A DNA stretch of 15,026 nucleotides from an uncultured Bacteroidales bacterium. GTDB taxonomy: Bacteria > Bacteroidota > Bacteroidia > Bacteroidales > Marinilabiliaceae. Within the stretch, counting starts at the first letter, position 1; each line of letters opens with the position of its first letter. The stretch covers positions 1-15,026 of the forward strand of contig CALAVC010000002.1 in the NCBI GenBank assembly GCA_937892095.1. The letters are read 5' to 3'. Both the position numbers and the translations under genes were made by a program. The notes below the pieces were generated by a model. The model had not been told where the DNA came from. It saw only the letters and a list, made by a program, of their open reading frames with translations, and made no database searches. Below are positions 6,421-15,012 of this stretch, one piece after another.

Positions 6421-8913
6421 ATGAAAATGCGTAAACTAACATATATCGCCTTCGCAAGCCTCGCAGCCCTCAGCGCATGCGACGACGACTATATCGACCA
6501 ATTCGATATAGACGAATCAGCAGTGCTGACCAACGTTGTCAGCAAAGAATATACCCTAACAAGCGACGACTACATGTCTTTCGCATCCAACAAAGATGTG
6601 TTGGAATATGCCACGTCGCTCGACCCCGAAGGACAGACCTACGTAAAAGCTCTCGAAGAGCTGTCTGCCAACAAATATTTTTCGGGCATTCTCAACCCCG
6701 AACAATTCTTGCCCTACTTTGTCAAAACCAAATGGCCAGAAGCCGACCTCGGCTCTAAGTTCATCATCCGCTACAACGTGGCTCGAGAAGACAACCCAGT
6801 GCTGACCGACGTCTTGTCTGGCGAAAAGCATGAATATGCACTTACAAAATCGGACTACGCTTCTGTGTGGGAGGGTAGCGACATCGAATACTTCACACCA
6901 GCCACCATCGGCAAGCTACCCCAAGTGCTTTCAGAAGTAGCCACACTCTCGACTGCACAAGCAGGCGACAAAGCCTACGTTACGTTCAAATATTCGGCTG
7001 TCGAACCGGTCATAATAAAAGACGAAAGCGACACTACGTCGTCCGAAAGCAAGTGGACAAAACTGACAACAGAAAATATGCCTGCTGGCTCCGATTGGAA
7101 TTATGTAACCACAACTACCGATCTCTCTGCCTACGTTGGTCAAAAAATACGCATAGCCCTACGCTATACAAGCTCCTCCGAGACTGCTGGTACAATTGAA
7201 GCCATTAACTTTAACGTTGGCGAGCCTTCAACCAACAATCTCGACTTGCTCATCTATACTCCAAACGGCGACGCCACAAAATATACGCTCGCCACTAAGC
7301 TCCCTACGTCTGGCAATGTGCTCATTGCTGCCAAAACTGCAAGCGGTGAATACATTATGCCTTTTGGCAAAATAGCTGGCACTAAGACCTACGGATACCC
7401 AAGTGCCGACAGCATTGCGTATGCAGAAACGTATGCAACCGAAGCTATAGCCTCCAATATCGTAGAACTTGCTGCCACAAGCGCAGGCATTGGCACAACA
7501 ATAAAGAACGCTGATGGTAAATACCTCTACATGTCTGGCGATTACAATTCTTTAAATATAGCAGAAGAAGTGCCAAGCGAAGCACCCGAAAATGGAGCAA
7601 ACTTCCTCTTCACATGGAAAGGTAACGGTGTGATACACATCACCAACGCCTACAACGCAAAGCAGCTACAATACACAAGCTACAAGAGTTTTGGTGCCTA
7701 CGCACCTAATTACACTGCCGACTACAAATCTCGCCACCTTTGCTCTGCCAGCACCGACGCTCCCGAAGGCTTCTCGTTCGTCAACATTTCGCTTGCCGAT
7801 GGGCTAAGCTTTGTTTGGTCTGCCACCAAAAACTACGGCTTGAAAGCTACTGCATACTATAACAAGGTTGCCAACGAATCCGAAAGTGTTGTTCTTTCAC
7901 CAGAAATAGACCTCTCTGCTGCCACTGCCCCCGTACTCACCCTCGACATCGCAGCCAATCAGTTTAAGGGAGCGTCCGTCTCCGACTTCTTTGGCATATA
8001 CGTCAGCACAGAATATAGCGACGGCGACGACGTTAGCTTCAGCACCAACAAATCGCTTGCAACCTCCGTCTCCAACCAAAATGCATACTACACATTCGAC
8101 GGCTCGAAGTGGACAGAATATGAAAACGCAGAGACGGAAATAGTTGTCGTGCAAGAAGAGACCTACGATGCATTGGGCAAAGAATACATCACAACACCCA
8201 GCACTACCCTACCCGTCTTGCTAAGTTCGCAATTCCCATTTGCCAAGAACGGCGAACAAGCCATAGTCATCTACAAAAATTCAAAGAAAGAAGTTGACGC
8301 ATCGCTCTTCGACTATGCAGACGCACAATGGCAAATAGCAGCCGAAGTATCAAGTAGTAAGACGACTTTCGTTGTCGACTCGACAGGCATAACGGCAAAT
8401 GCAAGCACCTATCTCGACGCACCAATGACGGGTGGCGACGAAGGTGGCTTCACGACGCAAAACGTCAGCCTAACAGGTGGCATAACCTACGTATGGCAAA
8501 ACAATAGCACATACGGTTGGAAAGCCTCGGCATTCGCCAACAAAACCAACAATGTGTCAGAAAGTTGGCTTATTTCGCCTGCCATCGACTTGAAGGAGGC
8601 TGACAAACCAGTTCTGTCGTTCGAATGGGCAGTTAACTATTTATCTTCTGGCAACATAACAGACTATATTTCGTTCAACGTCTCGACAGACTATACTGAC
8701 GACGTAACAAAAGCCACGTGGGTAAACATCAACGACAAGTTGGACCCCGAGAACTTGCCCACAGGCGACAATTGGACCTTCTACAAATCGGGAGATATTG
8801 ACCTGAGCGACTTTAAGGGCAACAATGTTGTCATTGCCGTCAAATATACCTCGACAGAGACTGCAGCAAGCACTGTCGAAATAAAGAATGTCAAAGTTGC
8901 AGAAAGCAAATAA
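6421..8913 (+). CDS. large surface lipoprotein with repeated jelly-roll-like domains, 830 aa
   Basis: The product has a lipoprotein signal (ASLAALSAC, Cys20) followed by DDD, consistent with export to the Bacteroidota outer-membrane surface. Residues 43-175 contain two YxLTxxDY modules, with a related module near 580-640. Residues 212-266 and 767-826 are similar beta-sandwich segments (DLSAYVGQKIRIALRYTSS versus DLSDFKGNNVVIAVKYTST), typical of choice-of-anchor/cleaved-adhesin-like jelly rolls. Residues 340-440 look like a lectin-like module (IKNADGKYLYMSG). Residues 451-515 and 677-741 align without gaps, about 29 of 65 identical by hand. It follows the receptor remnant by 3 bp and precedes a surface nuclease, so a substrate-capture role for the locus is inferred. 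ATG 6427 is an alternative start. With the receptor cut away its native promoter is probably gone. Confidence 0.85.
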   Translation: MKMRKLTYIAFASLAALSACDDDYIDQFDIDESAVLTNVVSKEYTLTSDDYMSFASNKDVLEYATSLDPEGQTYVKALEELSANKYFSGILNPEQFLPYFVKTKWPEADLGSKFIIRYNVAREDNPVLTDVLSGEKHEYALTKSDYASVWEGSDIEYFTPATIGKLPQVLSEVATLSTAQAGDKAYVTFKYSAVEPVIIKDESDTTSSESKWTKLTTENMPAGSDWNYVTTTTDLSAYVGQKIRIALRYTSSSETAGTIEAINFNVGEPSTNNLDLLIYTPNGDATKYTLATKLPTSGNVLIAAKTASGEYIMPFGKIAGTKTYGYPSADSIAYAETYATEAIASNIVELAATSAGIGTTIKNADGKYLYMSGDYNSLNIAEEVPSEAPENGANFLFTWKGNGVIHITNAYNAKQLQYTSYKSFGAYAPNYTADYKSRHLCSASTDAPEGFSFVNISLADGLSFVWSATKNYGLKATAYYNKVANESESVVLSPEIDLSAATAPVLTLDIAANQFKGASVSDFFGIYVSTEYSDGDDVSFSTNKSLATSVSNQNAYYTFDGSKWTEYENAETEIVVVQEETYDALGKEYITTPSTTLPVLLSSQFPFAKNGEQAIVIYKNSKKEVDASLFDYADAQWQIAAEVSSSKTTFVVDSTGITANASTYLDAPMTGGDEGGFTTQNVSLTGGITYVWQNNSTYGWKASAFANKTNNVSESWLISPAIDLKEADKPVLSFEWAVNYLSSGNITDYISFNVSTDYTDDVTKATWVNINDKLDPENLPTGDNWTFYKSGDIDLSDFKGNNVVIAVKYTSTETAASTVEIKNVKVAESK
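7771..8643 (+). repeat. intragenic duplicated protein module (7771-7965 and 8449-8643)
   Basis: The two 195-bp segments encode residues 451-515 and 677-741 of the lipoprotein. They share the spaced cores VW...YG.KA, SES..(L/I)SP.IDL and PVL at identical offsets, showing an old domain duplication. DNA identity is visibly lower than protein pattern conservation. Confidence 0.7.
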
Positions 8914-8930
8914 GGCATAAATAACAAAAA

Positions 8931-8980
8931 GCAACACACACAATATGGATTAACAGCATATTGTGTGTGTTTGCGTTTTT
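8931..8980 (+). terminator. intrinsic terminator after the lipoprotein gene
   Basis: A 17-bp arm at 8931-8947 (GCAACACACACAATATG) pairs with 8957-8974, with one extra T in the right arm; the loop is 9 nt (8948-8956). It is followed by GTTTTT (8975-8980) and preceded by AAAAA, so it could act in both directions. It separates the lipoprotein from the nuclease gene. Confidence 0.8.
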
Positions 8981-9000
8981 AAGTAAACACACAAACAACA

Positions 9001-10179
9001 ATGAATAGAACACACATTTTTGCCACTCTACTATTCGCAACGACTATGGGCACATTGCTCGGTGCATGCGACAACGATAACGACCCCTACGCATCGCTTG
9101 TGGTTTCAGACACCATTGTAGCTCCAGAAGGAAACTCTGTTGAGCTTAGCATTAGTGCTAATGGCACGTGGGTCCTCACGTCGTCAGAACTATGGCTTAC
9201 GCTATCTGAAAAAGCAGGAACAGACAATGGCACCTCGACAGCGAAAGCCTACATCAACAATAGTACAGAAATGCGATCCGCCATACTGACGCTAAGCAGT
9301 GGCTCGGCCCGTAGCGAAGTGGTAATATATCAATACCCTACTGACATAGCAAAAATCGACACGGCACAAGCAATCGAATATACAGGACGTCTTGAGCTAC
9401 CAATGCTAAACGCAAATAATACGTTTGTTGACCACTATGCAACTGTCGAAGGCAAAAAAGTTATTAATTACTCAATTGAGTGGAACGCCAAGTTGAAACA
9501 TGCCGAATGGGTAGCCTACGTGTTCAACAAAGACAATTCGGCTCAGAACGTTACGCGCACTAACGCATGGTCGGTCGACCTCGACTTGCCCGAAAGCATG
9601 CGCACAGACAACACTTACCACACGAACGACGGATTTGACCGTGGACACCTTTGTGCATCAAACGACAGAACATACTCTACAGAGACTTGCGACCAGACTT
9701 TCTACTTTAGCAATATGAGTCCGCAACTACATGAATTCAATAGTGGAATATGGGAAAAACTCGAACAGAAACTTCAGGCATGGGGCAAAGAGACGCAGTC
9801 TGGTAAAGCCGACACTCTTTACGTTGTCAAGGGCGGCACTTTGGACGACTTGATGACCAACTATACAGGTCAGAACAAAGGTCAAGACGGCGTTACCCCA
9901 ACGACCGATTCCAACGGACTGACAATCAAAGGTTTGCCCGTGCCACATTATTATTATATGGCCATTCTTTCGCTCTCGGCAGGGAAGTATAAAGCCATAG
10001 CATTCCTTGCCGACCACACTCTGAACATCAGCGACGCCACCGTGGCCGATATGAAAGCCACTGCCGTAAGCATAGATGCACTTGAAGAAAAAACTGGTCT
10101 TGACTTCTTCTGTGCCTTACCCGACGACATTGAAGCAGAAGTAGAAGCCTCGGTTGACCTCGACAGCTGGACTTGGTAG
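9001..10179 (+). CDS. surface lipoprotein DNA/RNA non-specific endonuclease with BACON-like domain, 392 aa
   Basis: A lipoprotein signal with lipobox LLGAC (Cys23) and an acidic DNDND tail suggests surface anchoring. Residues 38-112 form a BACON-like beta-sandwich (NGTWVLTSS..WLTLS, ending EVVIYQY). Residues ~130-375 are the NUC1/beta-beta-alpha-metal nuclease family: FDRGHLCAS with catalytic DRGH at 213-216, FYFSNMSPQ at 234-241, and metal-ligand Asn247 in LHEFN. It should cut DNA and RNA without sequence specificity using a divalent metal. It lies 87 bp after the lipoprotein gene, beyond a terminator, so it either has its own promoter or is expressed by read-through. Together with the receptor remnant it points to extracellular nucleic-acid degradation for nutrients. 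The catalytic motif is complete. Confidence 0.9.
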   Translation: MNRTHIFATLLFATTMGTLLGACDNDNDPYASLVVSDTIVAPEGNSVELSISANGTWVLTSSELWLTLSEKAGTDNGTSTAKAYINNSTEMRSAILTLSSGSARSEVVIYQYPTDIAKIDTAQAIEYTGRLELPMLNANNTFVDHYATVEGKKVINYSIEWNAKLKHAEWVAYVFNKDNSAQNVTRTNAWSVDLDLPESMRTDNTYHTNDGFDRGHLCASNDRTYSTETCDQTFYFSNMSPQLHEFNSGIWEKLEQKLQAWGKETQSGKADTLYVVKGGTLDDLMTNYTGQNKGQDGVTPTTDSNGLTIKGLPVPHYYYMAILSLSAGKYKAIAFLADHTLNISDATVADMKATAVSIDALEEKTGLDFFCALPDDIEAEVEASVDLDSWTW

Positions 10180-10272
10180 AGTAAACTCGCACCATTAAAC
10201 AAAACATTATTTAAAAAATAATCGTATTTTGGTGCAGAAATATTAATAAAACTTTACTAACTCAAAAGGACT

Positions 10273-10998
10273 ATGGCAGAACTTGACCTTAACAGTGTGT
10301 GGAACACTGTCCTCAACAGCACCAAACAATCGACCAATGCAAACGGCTCGTTGAGCGACTCTGTACTCCAAAGCCTTGCAACAAACGTAATTACGAGTGC
10401 CCTCGGCAACGACAGTCAGGCGCAAGCACAAGCGCAACAGCCACAAGCAAGCAACCTAACAGGTTCTGTACTTGGCAACATAGCATCGAGTGTGCTTGGC
10501 GGTGGTCAGAGCCAACAGCAAAATGGAGGCATGGGGTCAATTCTTGGCGGATTGGCATCAAGCGTACTTGGCGGAGGTAGCCAGAGCCAACAAAGTCAGC
10601 AAAGCGGCATGGGCTCAGTTTTGGGGAGCATAGCAGCCAGTGTGCTTGGTGGAGGTCAGAGCCAAAGCCAATCGAACAGCAACTCGGCAGGCAGTAGCAT
10701 ATTCTCATCGGCAGCATTGCTGGGCTTAGCCACACAACTAATGTCGCTCTACAACAAGTTCAAAAGCAGCTCCAACGCAACCGAAGTCCAAGCTGCAAAC
10801 AACGTCAAGTCGCTATCGGACATTGTGGGTGCACTAGGTGGCGACAAAGCCAGCATGACAAGTGCTGCAATCAACATTTTGGGCAACCTTGCTGGTGGAG
10901 CAAAAGCACAGCAGACACAACAGTCGCAGTCGTCGTCGGCTGGCAACATCTTGTCGGCAGGCGCAAGCATTCTTGGCGGTCTGTTTGGCAAAAAATAA
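10273..10998 (+). CDS. Gly/Ser/Gln-rich repeat protein of unknown function, 241 aa
   Basis: No signal peptide. Residues 1-45 look helical (LNSVWNTVLN...VLQSLATNVITSAL). Residues 64-128 hold three copies of a 15-residue unit (GSVLGNIASSVLGGG, GSILGGLASSVLGGG, GSVLGSIAASVLGGG) separated by Gln/Ser linkers. Residues 140-205 form a more ordinary helical domain (LLGLATQLMSLYNKFKSSS) and the end (NILSAGASILGGLFGKK) echoes the unit. The Gly/small-residue spacing suggests glycine-zipper packing or self-assembly. An AAAGGA at 10265-10270 lies just before the ATG. It sits 93 bp after the nuclease and has its own strong terminator. The family is not recognised; the start and frame are secure. Confidence 0.85.
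   Translation: MAELDLNSVWNTVLNSTKQSTNANGSLSDSVLQSLATNVITSALGNDSQAQAQAQQPQASNLTGSVLGNIASSVLGGGQSQQQNGGMGSILGGLASSVLGGGSQSQQSQQSGMGSVLGSIAASVLGGGQSQSQSNSNSAGSSIFSSAALLGLATQLMSLYNKFKSSSNATEVQAANNVKSLSDIVGALGGDKASMTSAAINILGNLAGGAKAQQTQQSQSSSAGNILSAGASILGGLFGKK
10462..10656 (+). repeat. three 45-bp coding repeats (10462-10506, 10534-10578, 10612-10656)
   Basis: Each encodes G-S-(V/I)-L-G-x-(I/L)-A-(S/A)-S-V-L-G-G-G. Centre-to-centre distances are 72 and 78 bp, with Gln/Ser-rich spacers of different length. This is direct sequence observation. Confidence 0.85.
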
Positions 10999-11021
10999 GC
11001 CTCTGCTGTCTCCTAAAAAGA

Positions 11022-11077
11022 CTATAAAACCCAAAGAGTACGCAACACTTATGTTGCGTACTCTTTGGGTTTTATAG
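11022..11077. terminator. perfect bidirectional terminator hairpin
   Basis: The arm 11022-11046 is the exact reverse complement of 11053-11077 (25 bp), extended to 26 by an A-T pair, with a CTTA loop. The outer part is AAAA/TTTT, giving U-tracts on both strands. It sits 23 bp after the Gly/Ser/Gln-rich gene and 12 bp before the end of the convergent aminopeptidase gene, so it can terminate both. Confidence 0.9.
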
Positions 11078-11089
11078 CTATGAGACCTT

Positions 11090-12871
11090 TTAGCCAATCG
11101 GCAAACAAGCCTCACGTAGCCACTCGATTTCATCGGGTTCAAGACGTGGAGCAAGCGCATCGAAAACATCTTGATGATAGTCGTTGAGCCACTTTATTTC
11201 GGACGCAGTAAGCATATCGACAAGTATTGGCTTCTTATCGATGGGGAACATAGTTATGGTGCGGAGCGCAAAGAAACGACCAAAATCTGTCCGTTTGGCT
11301 TCGATACAAATGGTCAGATTCTCTGTGCGAATGCCATGACTACCCTCGACGTATATGCCCGGTTCGTCGGACGTTAACATGCCCGGTTTCATTGTGGCAT
11401 TAATGTCTTTCTTGCTTATGGACTGTGGTCCTTCGTGTACATTGAGACAATAGCCAACGCCATGACCTGTGCCATGCCCATAGTCTACGCCAAAACGCCA
11501 CATGTTCTGACGAGCAAGAGCATCGAGTTGGATACCTTTTGTTCCCTCGGGGAAAACGGCTTGTGCCAAAGCAATATGCCCTTTAAGGACAAGAGTATAG
11601 TGTAGACATTCAACGTCGGATACTTCGCCAAGAGCAATCGTACGCGTAATGTCGGTTGTGCCGTCATTGTATTGCCCACCAGAGTCGACAAGTAGCAAGC
11701 CCTGTGGTTCGAGAGCTGCTGCACCTTCAATTGTGGGCGCATAGTGCACAATGGCTGCGTTGGGTCCGTATGCAACTATATTCTCAAAGCTATCGGATAT
11801 GTAGCCGTCGACTTGCGCACGGAAAGACGTCAATTTGTTCGATACGTCCATTTCGGTCAGTCGTACTTTGCCAACCGATTGCTCAAGCCATCTTACGAAA
11901 CGCACAAGTGCTACTCCGTCGCGCACGTGAGCTTCGCGTATGCGTTCGATTTCAAAAGTTGTTTTACAAGCTTTCAGACCAAGCACAAGACTTGGTCCCT
12001 CTACGCGTACGCATGCTTTGGGGAGTGCCAAGAAATTGCGAGCATTGGCGCGTTGTGGGTCAAAATAGACACGCGCATCGGCTGGCAAGTTGCCCAAATT
12101 GCGTTCGTAATGCTCATATTTTGAGACTATAATCCCATCGTCTTCGAGTTGCTTACTGACAGCTGTGGTTAGTTTATGAGGGTCGATATATAGATGTTCT
12201 TCGGTTAGCGTAACAATCATATAGGCATAGAACACAGGGTTGTATTCTACGTCGGAGCCACGCATATTGGTGAGCCAAGCAATGTCGTCGAGCGAAGCAA
12301 TAAGGTAGTGTGTTGCCTTTTGCTCAGCCATGAGTTTTCGAACTTCGGCAACTTTTTCGCGACGAGAAAGCCCCTCGTATTTCTTATCGACAAGCCAAAC
12401 TTCGGACTGTGGCAACTTAGGACGCCAAATGAACAATTCACTTGCAAGATCTATATCGACACGCAAGTTTATGCCAAAATTTTCGAGTGTACTCTTATAA
12501 CTACGATATTCAGCCACAGAGATTGTGAATCCATCGACACCTACGGTGCTACCAGAAGGCAATAGATATGTAAGATAAGAAATTGGGTCGGGGACGCCGG
12601 GCATACCATCTTTATGTAGTTCGACGGCAGTGCCACGAAGTTGTTTTTCGGCTTGCAAATAATATCGAGAGTCGGTCCATAAGCCTGCATGATTGCGAGT
12701 AACAACAAGTGTACCCGCAGAGCCATTGAAGCCACTGAGGTATTCTCGAAGCTTCCAATGGTCGGCAGGATATTCGCTACCATGTGGGTCTTGCGTCATG
12801 ACAATGCAGGCGTCCAAACCGAGCATTGCCATGTGCTCACGCAACTTAATTATGCGGTCGTTGGTATTCAT
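11090..12871 (-). CDS. pepP: Xaa-Pro aminopeptidase (M24B family), 593 aa
   Basis: A cytosolic metallopeptidase that removes an N-terminal residue preceding proline. The ~590-residue, three-domain form has two creatinase-like N-domains (about 1-300: GFNGSAGTLVVT, LWTDSRYYLQA, SLDDIAWLTNMRG) and a pita-bread catalytic domain. The metal ligands are all visible: D396 (LLVDSGGQY), D407 (TTDITRT), H470 (GHGTGHGVG), E503 (SDEPGIY) and E517 (GIRTENL), with the active-site HEGP loop at 479-482. The start MNTNDRIIKLREHM fits the family. It lies downstream of the pyk terminator on the same strand, so it needs its own promoter in 12872-12916, where I see none that is convincing. It is convergent with the Gly/Ser/Gln-rich gene. 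The gene symbol is by family convention. Confidence 0.95.
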   Translation of the reverse strand: MNTNDRIIKLREHMAMLGLDACIVMTQDPHGSEYPADHWKLREYLSGFNGSAGTLVVTRNHAGLWTDSRYYLQAEKQLRGTAVELHKDGMPGVPDPISYLTYLLPSGSTVGVDGFTISVAEYRSYKSTLENFGINLRVDIDLASELFIWRPKLPQSEVWLVDKKYEGLSRREKVAEVRKLMAEQKATHYLIASLDDIAWLTNMRGSDVEYNPVFYAYMIVTLTEEHLYIDPHKLTTAVSKQLEDDGIIVSKYEHYERNLGNLPADARVYFDPQRANARNFLALPKACVRVEGPSLVLGLKACKTTFEIERIREAHVRDGVALVRFVRWLEQSVGKVRLTEMDVSNKLTSFRAQVDGYISDSFENIVAYGPNAAIVHYAPTIEGAAALEPQGLLLVDSGGQYNDGTTDITRTIALGEVSDVECLHYTLVLKGHIALAQAVFPEGTKGIQLDALARQNMWRFGVDYGHGTGHGVGYCLNVHEGPQSISKKDINATMKPGMLTSDEPGIYVEGSHGIRTENLTICIEAKRTDFGRFFALRTITMFPIDKKPILVDMLTASEIKWLNDYHQDVFDALAPRLEPDEIEWLREACLPIG

Positions 12872-12910
12872 AATGCCAATTTTTAGAGCAAGATACTATA
12901 TTGAACCAAT

Positions 12911-12951
12911 AAAAACAAGCCGACTGCCCAAATATACACGGCAGTCGGCTT
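12911..12951 (-). terminator. terminator after pyk
   Basis: On the minus strand, AAGCCGACTGCC (12951-12940) pairs with GGCAGTCGGCTT (12928-12917) around an 11-nt loop, followed by GTTTTT (12916-12911). A 12-bp perfect GC-rich stem plus U-tract, located 22 bp after the pyruvate kinase stop. Confidence 0.9.
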
Positions 12952-12973
12952 ATTGTTTTATGCAGATGTCTGA

Positions 12974-14404
12974 TTAGTTGACGTAGCTTTCTATTTTCTT
13001 GAGGAGGTTCTCGATGGTGAGGATTTCGAGGAACGAAGTGCCAGCACCGAAGCTACCACCGATGTAGGCCACGAGGTCGCCAAGTTGGAGTTCATTGTCG
13101 CCTACGAGTTTTTCGATAGTTGCACGAAGTGTCTCGCCCTTGCTCTTACCCTCTTTAATTATTTCGGCATAAACACCGAAAGAGAGTGCAAGCTCACGAG
13201 CTACGCGAGCTTCGTAGCAAAGCGAGAATACGGGGATCGGGCTACGGAAAGCAGCGAGGTAGCGAGCAGTCTTGCCAGTGAAGCTATCGGTAATGATTGC
13301 TTTAATGGGCAATTCTTTGGACGCACCTACCGCGGTCTCGGCAAGGTATGTTGCAATTTCATTCTTGACAGAAGGTACGGGGATGTCGTTGCGCGAATCT
13401 TTTGCATCTTCGGCTACATTGGCAACACGAGCCATGGTCTGAACGGCTTCGACTGGGTACTTACCGTAGGTTGTCTCGCCGCTAAGCATGATGGCATCTG
13501 TACGATGGTAGATTGCGTTAGCGATGTCGGTAACTTCGGCACGTGTGGGTCGGGGGTTTTCAATCATCGTGTGGAGCATTTGCGTAGCAACGATGACGGG
13601 CTTCTTAGCCTCGATACACTTGCGGATGAGGGCACGCTGGATGAAAGGTATGCGCTCGATAGGTACTTCGATGCCGAGGTCACCACGAGCTACCATGACG
13701 CCATAGACACATTCGAGGATTTCGTCGATGTTGTTGACACCCTCTTGATTCTCGATTTTGGCAATAATCTTGATTGGGCTGTTGTGAGCGTCGAGAATGT
13801 CTTGAATTTCCTTGACGTCTTTCTTGCTACGAACGAAAGAGTGAGCGATGAAGTCTACTTTATTTTCGATGGCCCAGAGGACAAAGCTCTTGTCTTTTTC
13901 GGTGAGAGAAGGTAGCTTGATGCTGACACCCGGAACATTGACACTCTTACGACCGTCTTTTATGCGACCACTGTTCTCTATGGTACAAACGAGATGGTCG
14001 GCATGCTTTTCGTCGACACGGAGCGAAACGTCGCCATCATCGATAAGGATTTGCTTGCCGACAGAGAGGTCGTTGACAAAGCCATCGTAAGAGACATAGA
14101 GTGTCTCACTTGACGAAGTTTGTTTGGGGTCGCCCTTGACGATAATTTTCGTACCTGCCTCGAAGATGATTGGTTGATCACCGGGAGTGGTGCGGATTTC
14201 GGGGCCTTTGGTATCGACCAAGATAGCTATTTTGTCAGAGACAGCTCTGGTGTTGTTCAAGATTGCGTTGATGCTTTCGGTTGTCATGTGAGCCGTATTG
14301 CATCGCACAACGTTCATACCGGCTTCGTGCAATTTGCGCAAGAAGTCGACATCGCAACGGATGTCGGAGATTGTGGTGACAATCTTGGTGAATTTTTTCT
14401 TCAT
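12974..14404 (-). CDS. pyk: pyruvate kinase, 476 aa
   Basis: Final ATP-forming step of glycolysis: phosphoenolpyruvate plus ADP to pyruvate plus ATP, in the cytosol. Motifs in order: FTKIVTTISD (5-14), MNVVRCNTAHM (30-40, with substrate Arg34 and Asn36), DTKGPEIRT (64-72), AKIENQEG (215-222, catalytic Lys216 and metal ligand Glu218), VMVARGDLGIEVP (236-248), and ATQMLHTMIENPRPTRAEV (273-291). The ISD start and Ala in place of Ser in the usual N-x-S-H segment follow the pattern I associate with Bacteroidota enzymes. The Glu in KGPE is the residue linked to K+ dependence. The C-domain (~350-476) is present. It starts 28 bp after aroQ on the same strand, so they likely form a two-gene operon ended by the hairpin at 12911-12951. 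Confidence 0.97.
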   Translation of the reverse strand: MKKKFTKIVTTISDIRCDVDFLRKLHEAGMNVVRCNTAHMTTESINAILNNTRAVSDKIAILVDTKGPEIRTTPGDQPIIFEAGTKIIVKGDPKQTSSSETLYVSYDGFVNDLSVGKQILIDDGDVSLRVDEKHADHLVCTIENSGRIKDGRKSVNVPGVSIKLPSLTEKDKSFVLWAIENKVDFIAHSFVRSKKDVKEIQDILDAHNSPIKIIAKIENQEGVNNIDEILECVYGVMVARGDLGIEVPIERIPFIQRALIRKCIEAKKPVIVATQMLHTMIENPRPTRAEVTDIANAIYHRTDAIMLSGETTYGKYPVEAVQTMARVANVAEDAKDSRNDIPVPSVKNEIATYLAETAVGASKELPIKAIITDSFTGKTARYLAAFRSPIPVFSLCYEARVARELALSFGVYAEIIKEGKSKGETLRATIEKLVGDNELQLGDLVAYIGGSFGAGTSFLEILTIENLLKKIESYVN

Positions 14405-14432
14405 CGGTGTAGTGGGGAATTTATCTATCTGA

Positions 14433-14861
14433 TTATTCTTTACAAATATTGATTAAAGCTTCGAGAGCAAGCCTATATGAGTCAAGCCCGAAACCAGCAA
14501 TGGTACCGACACATACGGGAGAAATGTAGGAATGGTGGCGGAACTGTTCTCGACGCATTACATTGCTTATGTGTACCTCGATAACAGGTGCGGTGATTGC
14601 TGAAATGGCATCGGCAAGAGCCACGCTTGTGTGCGTATAAGCACCTGCGTTGAGGATAATGCCGACGGGCTGAAACCCGACTTCATGCAACTTATCGACC
14701 AAGACTCCCTCGTGGTTAGATTGGAAATATGATATTTCGATATTGGGGTATTGTTCCTTGAGCTTGACGAGATAGGAATCGAAACCTGTGTTACCATAAA
14801 TTGTTGGTTCTCTGACTCCGAGCAGATTAAGGTTCGGTCCGTTAATTATGAGTATTTTCAT
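14433..14861 (-). CDS. aroQ: 3-dehydroquinate dehydratase type II, 142 aa
   Basis: Third step of the shikimate pathway: dehydration of 3-dehydroquinate to 3-dehydroshikimate in the cytosol. Length and motifs are typical of the dodecameric type II enzyme: NGPNLNLLGVREP (7-19) with flexible-loop Arg17 and catalytic Tyr22 (PTIYG), FQSNHEG (46-52), LNAGAYTHTSVAL (70-82) with Asn71 and His77, EVHISN (95-100) with His97, and RREQFRHHSY with Arg104 and Arg108. It is the first gene after the rRNA operon terminator on the same strand, with ~110 bp between. A TAATTTCG at 14899-14892 resembles the Bacteroidota -7 box but the match is weak. pyk follows 28 bp downstream. Confidence 0.97.
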   Translation of the reverse strand: MKILIINGPNLNLLGVREPTIYGNTGFDSYLVKLKEQYPNIEISYFQSNHEGVLVDKLHEVGFQPVGIILNAGAYTHTSVALADAISAITAPVIEVHISNVMRREQFRHHSYISPVCVGTIAGFGLDSYRLALEALINICKE

Positions 14862-14971
14862 ACGATATGTTTATCCTCAGAAAACATTGTGCGAAATTAC
14901 AAACAAGTGGCTTAATAATAAACACTTAGCTTTTTTTTTCAGTTTATTTAAGAAAACTCAAGGTGTAGCAC

Positions 14972-15008
14972 AAAAAATAGTTCCTCAATCCATGCGGATT
15001 GAGGAACT
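14972..15008 (-). terminator. rRNA operon terminator
   Basis: On the minus strand, GTTCCTCAATCC (15007-14996) pairs perfectly with GGATTGAGGAAC (14991-14980) around a 4-nt loop, with an extra A-T pair at the base, then a TTTTTT tract (14977-14972). It immediately follows the 3' end of the 5S rRNA. Confidence 0.9.
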
Positions 15009-15012
15009 TTTA

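Noticed and set aside
10200..10240. Bacteroidota-type promoter before the Gly/Ser/Gln-rich gene
   Set aside because: TATTTTG near 10225-10231 is one base short of the TAnnTTTG box and no matching -33 element is at the right distance.
11656..12132. 158-codon plus-strand open frame
   Set aside because: Antisense to the aminopeptidase catalytic and second N-domain; composition (many Arg, Cys, His) is typical of a shadow frame.
13085..13915. 276-codon plus-strand open frame
   Set aside because: Lies entirely antisense to pyruvate kinase, whose motifs are complete; the translation has no recognisable domain.
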